NCBI GenBank assembly: GCA_020726505.1
Contig: JAHLEZ010000027.1
Location: 558,001 to 622,000, forward strand
Reading direction: 5' to 3'
From: Leptodontidium sp. MPI-SDFR-AT-0119
Taxonomy: Eukaryota > Ascomycota > Leotiomycetes > Helotiales > Leptodontidiaceae
Length of the DNA: 64,000 nucleotides
Shown piece after piece: positions 58,059 through 64,000 of the stretch; position 1 is the stretch's first letter, and each line of letters begins with the position of its first letter. The position numbers and the translations under genes are program-made. Under the pieces are notes generated by a model. It made no database searches and had not been told where the DNA came from. It worked only from the letters and a program-made list of their open reading frames with translations.

Positions 58059-58590
58059 ATAGTATTCACCTGCGTATTACATAGTAACGCTTTTACTAAT
58101 TAGCTAAGTGTGGTACAGAAGTGGAGTAGAGCCTTGCGATTAACGTAGGTCGAATTGAAGTGATTAATTATTATCTAAAATAACGTCTCACCCCCCCCCC
58201 CCCCCCCCCCTTTTTGCCCACCCCCGCCTTTAGCCCACCTCGCTTAATTCTAACACTTCATATTTAAGACTTAATAACTCTATTTTACTTTAACTTTGTC
58301 GAGCACTGTAGGGAGGAGCTTCAGGTAGTTTGAAAGTCTTGAATTGTAGAGTAAAGGGGTAGCTCCCTAGCCATACGGGAGCTCCAGAGATCTAGTTACA
58401 TAAGCAGCTTTTGGTTGGTTCTAGCGACCACCGTAGGCCCTAGTAGTCCTAGTGCACGACACACCCCCTTCGCTTAAACAACAATAGGAGTAGTAAGTGA
58501 ACGTAAACAGTGCCTAACAATAGCTTGAACGACAATAGTAGTGGCTAAGCAATATAAAAGACAAATATCGCTAAGATGTCGACGCTAGAG
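58059..58590. other. Spacer with a 20-base poly-C tract
   Basis: The first 35 bases resemble 18480-18515. A pure C run occupies 58191-58210. The remainder has near-normal composition but shows no gene. Confidence 0.45.
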
Positions 58591-59566
58591 GTAGTAGTAT
58601 ATATACTCAAGTAAGTCCTTCCGAACGTTCTTTCCTCTTTACGCAACTTCCACGCAAAATCAGTAAATATAGCCAGGAAGTCTCGTGCCGGCCGCGCCGC
58701 CCTCGCCGCCAACGCCGCCGCTGCTCGCGCAGCAAGAAAGTGTGTAAGTATCAAGCTCCCTTCCTTTCTAGTCGTTAATTTGAGAGTTATAATGTTATTT
58801 TAAGGCTATAGAAGCCTTAGATCGAGAGTTAAATATGTACTAATGTCAGTTTTGTAGGCCGCCCGCCGCCCCTCCACGCTACTACTACCCCCACTACTAT
58901 AACAACCACTACCAACCCCTCGGCGTCTCGCCGTGGCTAGGGCTACTCGTACTGTCCCCTGCTCCCACTACATTCGCAGTAGTATGTAGGGAGAGCCGGG
59001 CGAACTATGCCGCGACGAGGCGTCGTCGGTGCAGTGTTTTTATTATTACAAAAACAACAAGGCTAACTACGCCCCCGCCCCCCGCTACGCCGCGGCCCTC
59101 TTCGCCGGCTACTTAGTAACTAGAGCTCTCCTAAAGAGTTCTCGCGTATATATTCATAGTAGTCGCGAGGTATTATAGTAGCTTGAGCTAACTCTGACTT
59201 GTAGCGCCTCACCGCCCGTCGAGCCGCTATCAAGGCTACGTTAGAGGAGGAGGAAGAGGAAGATGAGCCAGTCGTTAGTTCTCTTGCTCGTAAGTTCTCC
59301 CTTATTAATTTGAGACAACGTCTAACCCTATTATAGCTACTCCTCGTAGAGAGTCCGCTGTGCCCCCCCCTCGCCCTATTCTTGGCGTTGGGGCTACCTC
59401 CAGCTCTACTAGTGTTAGTGCTAGTACTATTACTAGTATTAGTAGACCGTCAGTCGCCGCCGTCGCAGCGCGCTCCGCCGCCCGCGCCTTTACTCTCGCG
59501 GAGGTTGACGTGCTGGCTAGAGCCGTTCAGCGGTTAATAGACCTCTTACTCCCTCCCTTGTGAATA
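58591..59566 (+). pseudogene. Decayed two-exon fungal gene with Cys motif and Ala/Arg-rich region
   Basis: I do not recognise the family. An Ala/Arg-rich exon (RAGRAALAANAAAARAARK) ends at a GTAAGT donor at 58744. The intron has a TACTAAT branch and a TAG acceptor at 58857. The next exon holds a Cys-containing stretch (VPCSHYIRSS, then ELCRDEASSVQCFYYYKNNK) with a TAG and Tyr residues where Cys would fit, consistent with G-to-A decay. A Glu-rich run (LEEEEEEDEP) follows near 59250. Another frame is open at 59360-59563 and Ala/Arg-rich. Stops make the gene non-functional as it stands. A repeat-borne origin is possible. Confidence 0.45.
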
Positions 59567-59571
59567 GAAGG

Positions 59572-59760
59572 GGCTTTATAACCCGTAAGTCGCAGCTTAA
59601 GAACGTTACCCTAGTGTTTTATCTACTTGTGGGTACGTTAGAGCGGCTTTACAACCCAGAAGTAGTAACTTAAGAACGTGTCCCTCATGTTGTCGTCTTT
59701 CTTACGCGTCAAAGCGGCTTTATAACCCCGAAGTGGCAGCTTAGGAACGTGTCCCCTAAA
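59572..59760. repeat. Three tandem units of about 72 bp
   Basis: GGCTTTAYAACCC begins at 59572, 59645 and 59716. Each is followed by a similar GAAGTNGYARCTTARGAACGT-like block ending in a CCCT stretch. The units are imperfect, and the third ends near 59760. Confidence 0.75.
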
Positions 59761-59879
59761 TATAAATAACTTCTACTTTCTATTTCGTAGCTTCTCTATT
59801 ACTATAACTATAATCTAAATATAATATATGAAAATAAAAGAGTGTAATTGTGCCGTAGCACGTAGCTCAAGTGAGCTCT

Positions 59880-62800
59880 TCGATAGTCGCTCGAGCGTCT
59901 TAAAGGTTTAATAGTATTACGAACGTCTCAAACTTCTGTCAGGGTAAGTTTTTCGTCAAGTCGTCTACTAGTATATCGTTTATTAGGAGATACGTCACCT
60001 AAAAACTCCCCTTCTTATGCTCTTGTCGTAGCCATATGTTCTATATGTCGATGTGCCGTAATTTAGTTGAGATACATTAGTTCTCTTTAATTATTAGGCG
60101 AATCGTCTGTTTATTATCACAGAATATATTCTATAGAGCTCCCACATTAAGCATCAATTCCTTGAAGAAGCGCTAGAGCGTTATAACCTCCTTTGCCGTA
60201 CGCTCTAGCGCGAGTAACTCTACCTCCGTCGTTAAAATAGTCACAGTATCTTATCTTAAGGCTTTCCAAACGATCGCACCCCCAAACAATATAATAATAA
60301 ATCCCTAAGAGGAACGCCGTGTGAGCTCGTCGTTAGCGAATGAGGCGTCCGAGGCCACAATCAGATGAGTCTCCCTGTCTTCGTAACGATAGACAATAGC
60401 TAAGAATCGCGAGCTAAACAAGTATTTAATGGTCTAATTTACTACTTCCAGGTGCTTGTCGCTCGGGTTCGTTAAGAAGTGTAATAGCTGAGACGCAGCG
60501 AAAGCGACGTCTAGCCGCAACATAATAACTATATAAAGGACCGACCTAACTTTCTCTTAGTACTCTTTAATCTACTTTAAAGTAGCGGTTCTAGTGTATT
60601 TGATGAGGTCGTAATGTGGCAGAGGCGTGCTCGGGCACTTCCCGTCTACTAAACCAAACTTTTATACGACCTTTTCAATGTACGTGTCGTGTAGTAGTAA
60701 CACTGACTTCTTATCTCAGTCTCTAACTACTCTCACTCCCAAGAACCACTCCACGTCTCCTATTACTGTGAGTTCGTAAGCTAAGTACAACCTATTAATA
60801 ATTTGTTGTCCTTCTTTAGCTTTTAAGGCGTGGTATAGAACCTAAATATCGTCGACGTAAAACGCCACGAAGACTGTTCTCGTCTCATTCGTGAATATAC
60901 AAGGCTCTTCAGCCAGTAAGGTGAGTTGGAGCTTACTAAGCGTCGTAGCGAAGTCTCCGTACCACAGCGCAGGGGAGTCTCTTAGACTATATAAGGCTCG
61001 GTCGATCTCCACTACTATGCCTAGTCTTTTCCAGCCGTCTAGTAAGTAACACGACACTAGGGCGCTCCTCTCGTCTCTCTTAGCGTTCACGAAGGCATTA
61101 ACCACGTCGAATTGCTTGACTTCCAAGTCGAACTAGGCCGCTAATGCCATAACTACTCTAAAAGAGCGTGCGGCGAGCGTTATAGCGTAAGTTAAAAGAA
61201 TCGTTGAGTCGTCTTATATGTCTCCTCGCACTATAATGCGCGATCGGCAGCGCGTTAATTGTCCTGCTAAATCTACCTTATATGTGAAGACCTATTTCAA
61301 AGGAATCGGTGGTGTTATTGCGTCTTCCCTAGGAATCATTCTCCAGTAGTTTCGAGCTTCTAAGTTAGAGATCTCTCTCTCTACGTTTACTCTAAATTGC
61401 GCACCCCAGGCGTGGCTATCTAGCTCTGCCTAGTTCTTTGGAGCTTTCGGAAGCTTCCCTTAATATAAGATTTGTGAGTTAGAGCCGACCGTAAAGTCAG
61501 CTCTCACTTTAACACCTGCGACAGCCGCTACTATTACTACGTGCACTGTCACAGTGTCGTCGCCGTCTGCCCGCGTCAGAGTTTCACTATAGAATGTACT
61601 AGTGAACTCTCTTAACCGCGAGTAGCTGTCTTGTCGTGGAGGCATTACGAGTAAGTAATGTCCTCTCACTACGAGTCTGTCGTGTTCTCTCCACACCTCT
61701 CGTGTTACGTAGATACGATCACGTTCTTGTCTTCGTCACTGTTGTCGGCTCTCTCTAGCTGACATAATAACATCGCCCGACCTAGTCGCTATAAGAGGAG
61801 CTTCTAGTCGCTTAGGGACCTACTACTCTAGGTCTTGTGGCCTCCGACTCGGCAATACGACTTAAGGGTATATTCGTTAGCGCGCCACCTCTATGCCTGA
61901 GTCTATTAAATCACCACGTAGGGCGTTCCTCTTAGACTGAATTTCGATCATATAATCTTTAGTAAGTCTTAGAACACCTCGACTCAACCTCTCATAGGGA
62001 GTTAGAGCTCTACTATTACTCTCGATACTGTCGTCGTAGAGAGCCAATTCGTTACTTACCCCCGAGTTCTGACTCTCGTAGGGGACTAACGCCTCTTCTA
62101 TAGCCTTCGGACTTGACTCGTATAATACTAGCGCCCCCTTCGTCACTCCCGAGCTAGTCGGAATATCCGGAGAGTCAATTTCTATTAGCGACTATGCCTT
62201 CATTAGTGCTGGCTCAGAAGCCGAAGGAGGTAATATTAGCACATCTTCTATCTCTATATCTTCAACAGTAGCATTTAGCGCGGCTAGTCGTTCGTTCGTA
62301 ACGTTCTTTATAATGTTACTTATATTAAACCCTACGTCTAGAGCGACGTCGTCTTCCTCTATTATAGTGATAAGCTCTTTTAAAGTAGAAGTGGTTTAGC
62401 CGACTAACTTCTCCTCTTCCGGAGAGTAAAACTTCGTCTCATTAAAGCGAACGTTACGTGTAATGACGACACGGCGTAGCTAGGGCACCTAGATCCTGTA
62501 CAAGTTAGAAGCAATATAATTAACTAAGTATCTGACGTGCGCCCTAGGGTTGACTTTGAAGCTTCTTTTGTCTCTCTCGGCCTCTCTGTCGCTTTTCACT
62601 AGATATGCGCGCGCCCTATACGCGTGCTCCCCACTCTAATCTGGTCTCAAGTCTGTCGAGAGCTTCTTTACGATTAGTAGGTCATACTACCGAAAGTAGC
62701 CCCGAAACTACTCTTAAAGTACTTGGTTTGGACTCTTCATTTTCCGTCGTGCGAGGGGGCTCTTATTATATAGCCAGATCGCCGCGTGGCACACTTTAGG

Positions 62801-64000
62801 GTATAAGTTTAGTAGTAGATTCGCTTAAACACGCATTTTTATCGATTTAGTAATGATTTCTTGCCCTGCGCGCTCTAAGCCGCCCACTAGTTCTTTAGTG
62901 TGCGCCGGGGGGTTCTCTACCTCTATTCCTTCTTTTGTAGTCTAACTTTAATATCGCGTCGCTCTAGCAATCGCTATTACAGACGTGTCGTTATCGTGCC
63001 GGATTACGTAAATCGACAGTCTATATTAACGTTTAACCTATCGTTCGAAGTTCTGTAGCACTAACATGACGTGGTTTAACGACTTGCTTAAGACAGTCCA
63101 GCTAAATAGTTTCCTACTATACTCGTCCTTGATTACGAGTAGCTATTTCGTTCTATCGAAGCCTAGAGGGAAGTCGAATAGGTCCTAAAGGACTCTATAG
63201 AACGGCCTAACTACTTTATTTTCAGACTCCCGTCGCGATGTGACGTTCCCGGCGTACGTGACAGCGTAGTCCTCGCACTGCGTCCTAGAGACTCCGTCGA
63301 ATTAAACCCCTCTACTTACTTAAAGAAGTGCTCGGAGTGCCTCCTCCCTAAGATGGCCTGTTCTCAAGTGCTAAAGTTGTGGCGTTACAGCGCGAGGGCT
63401 CAGTGGCTCTCTACTTAATTAGAAAGTATGTCTCAAGCTACGACGAAGAGTTAGGTACATCATTACGGGAGAGCGTCTTAGAGTCACTAAGTTATAAGTA
63501 CAACGGAAGTAATTAAGAGGCTTATATTCAAAGAAAGTTAAGTTGTATCTCTGCTCTAACTATCGCACTATTACGCTCTCTTAGACTTCCCCGAACCTCA
63601 AAGTCTTGTCTTTCCTAGAGTACTACACTCCAATGTCGGCTAGTAGCGCCTCAGAGATTATATTGACGTTAAAACTAATTACGACTGCGACGTTACTTAG
63701 CGTCAGGTCCCGAGTATTTAGGCCGTCTTTATTACATAACACGTTCTTAAAGAGTCGCTTCCCCCGACCGATGACTAGGAGGCGCTGCGTTCCTGCCTCT
63801 ACACAGTCGTCGCTTGAAGACTTCACAAAGGTGCCTAGAATCAACTTCTTCTTATTATTAATAAGATATTGCGTACTATAGTTATTAACTAGTGTACTCT
63901 CTAATAGTACGTGTGGACTACTGACGAAGTCTGCGGCGTATATTCCCATCGCTTTATTTATGTCTAAGAGCTTCGGGTCGATCGTGGCAGCATTAATATT
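59880..64000 (-). mobile_element. Ty1/Copia retrotransposon pol, decayed, running off the right edge
   Basis: Minus strand, order from the right. Protease region (SSPHVLLEST, then NVAVVISFNVNIIS) at 63949-63640. Integrase (VIRHDNDTSVIA, then ENPPAHTKELVGGLERAGQ) at about 63020-62850. Reverse transcriptase is open at 61126-60842 (QFDVVNAFVNAKRDE, then ALYSLRDSPALWYGDF, then VAFYVDDI). RNase H follows, ending in INDILVDDLTKNLP near 59960. This protease-integrase-RT-RNase H order is Copia, not Gypsy. Many stops are present. Gag and the 5' LTR lie beyond the window, and I could not identify a 3' LTR. Confidence 0.88.

Noticed and set aside
1..64000. CRISPR arrays, rRNA and tRNA genes
   Set aside because: No spaced identical repeats of CRISPR type, and no cloverleaf-compatible TTCRA arm with matching stems that I could confirm by eye; a TTCGAA near 49673 failed stem pairing.

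Overview
This window is nuclear DNA of a filamentous ascomycete (Pezizomycotina). The evidence is: genes with many short 45-80 bp introns carrying CTAAC-type branch points; a highly reducing polyketide synthase; a cutinase; fungal HET and NACHT-type proteins; and repeats that look damaged by repeat-induced point mutation (RIP: C-to-T and G-to-A decay of duplicated DNA). I cannot name the species or place it below subphylum.

Positions 1-33.3 kb are mostly gene-bearing. The left edge is a secondary-metabolite locus. Three genes lie on the minus strand: a highly reducing PKS (KS-AT-DH visible, cut by the window edge), an FSH1/LovG-type serine hydrolase that could release the polyketide, and a wax-synthase-like membrane O-acyltransferase that could esterify it. 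A secreted cutinase and an MFS efflux pump follow on the plus strand. Next come a NACHT/NLR-like protein and a HET-domain protein (14.6-21.6 kb), both of families used in fungal self/non-self recognition. A decayed chromodomain-bearing Gypsy fragment and an ankyrin-gene remnant broken by a small TIR element follow. Then come a CorA-like GMN-motif membrane protein with nine exons (26.1-29.4 kb) and a fungal polytopic membrane protein with a GC-AG intron (32.0-33.3 kb).

From about 33.3 kb to the right edge the window is an AT-rich repeat compartment with only one apparently intact gene. Layout: copy 1 of a duplicated segment (33.2-34.8 kb); a 12.2 kb TIR element with TA target duplication (34.85-47.03 kb) that encloses a decayed Helitron, itself split by a complete Gypsy element with 302 bp LTRs and a TAAGC target duplication; a 5.66 kb unit bounded by TTAA and 39 bp TIRs (47.03-52.70 kb) that contains a dead piggyBac transposase gene and an intact HET gene; a 746 bp TIR element related to the 12 kb one (53.17-53.91 kb); a truncated Gypsy 3' end interrupted by nested solo LTRs (54.97-56.7 kb); copy 2 of the duplicated segment, much more RIP-mutated (56.73-58.06 kb); a decayed Cys-containing gene; tandem repeats; and a Copia element on the minus strand that runs off the right edge.

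The most interesting structure is the TTAA-bounded unit that appears to carry a functional-looking HET allorecognition-type gene beside a dead piggyBac transposase, inside otherwise RIP-ruined DNA. I read exon structures by eye from splice signals and reading frames. Boundaries inside decayed repeats are approximate. I ran no database search.
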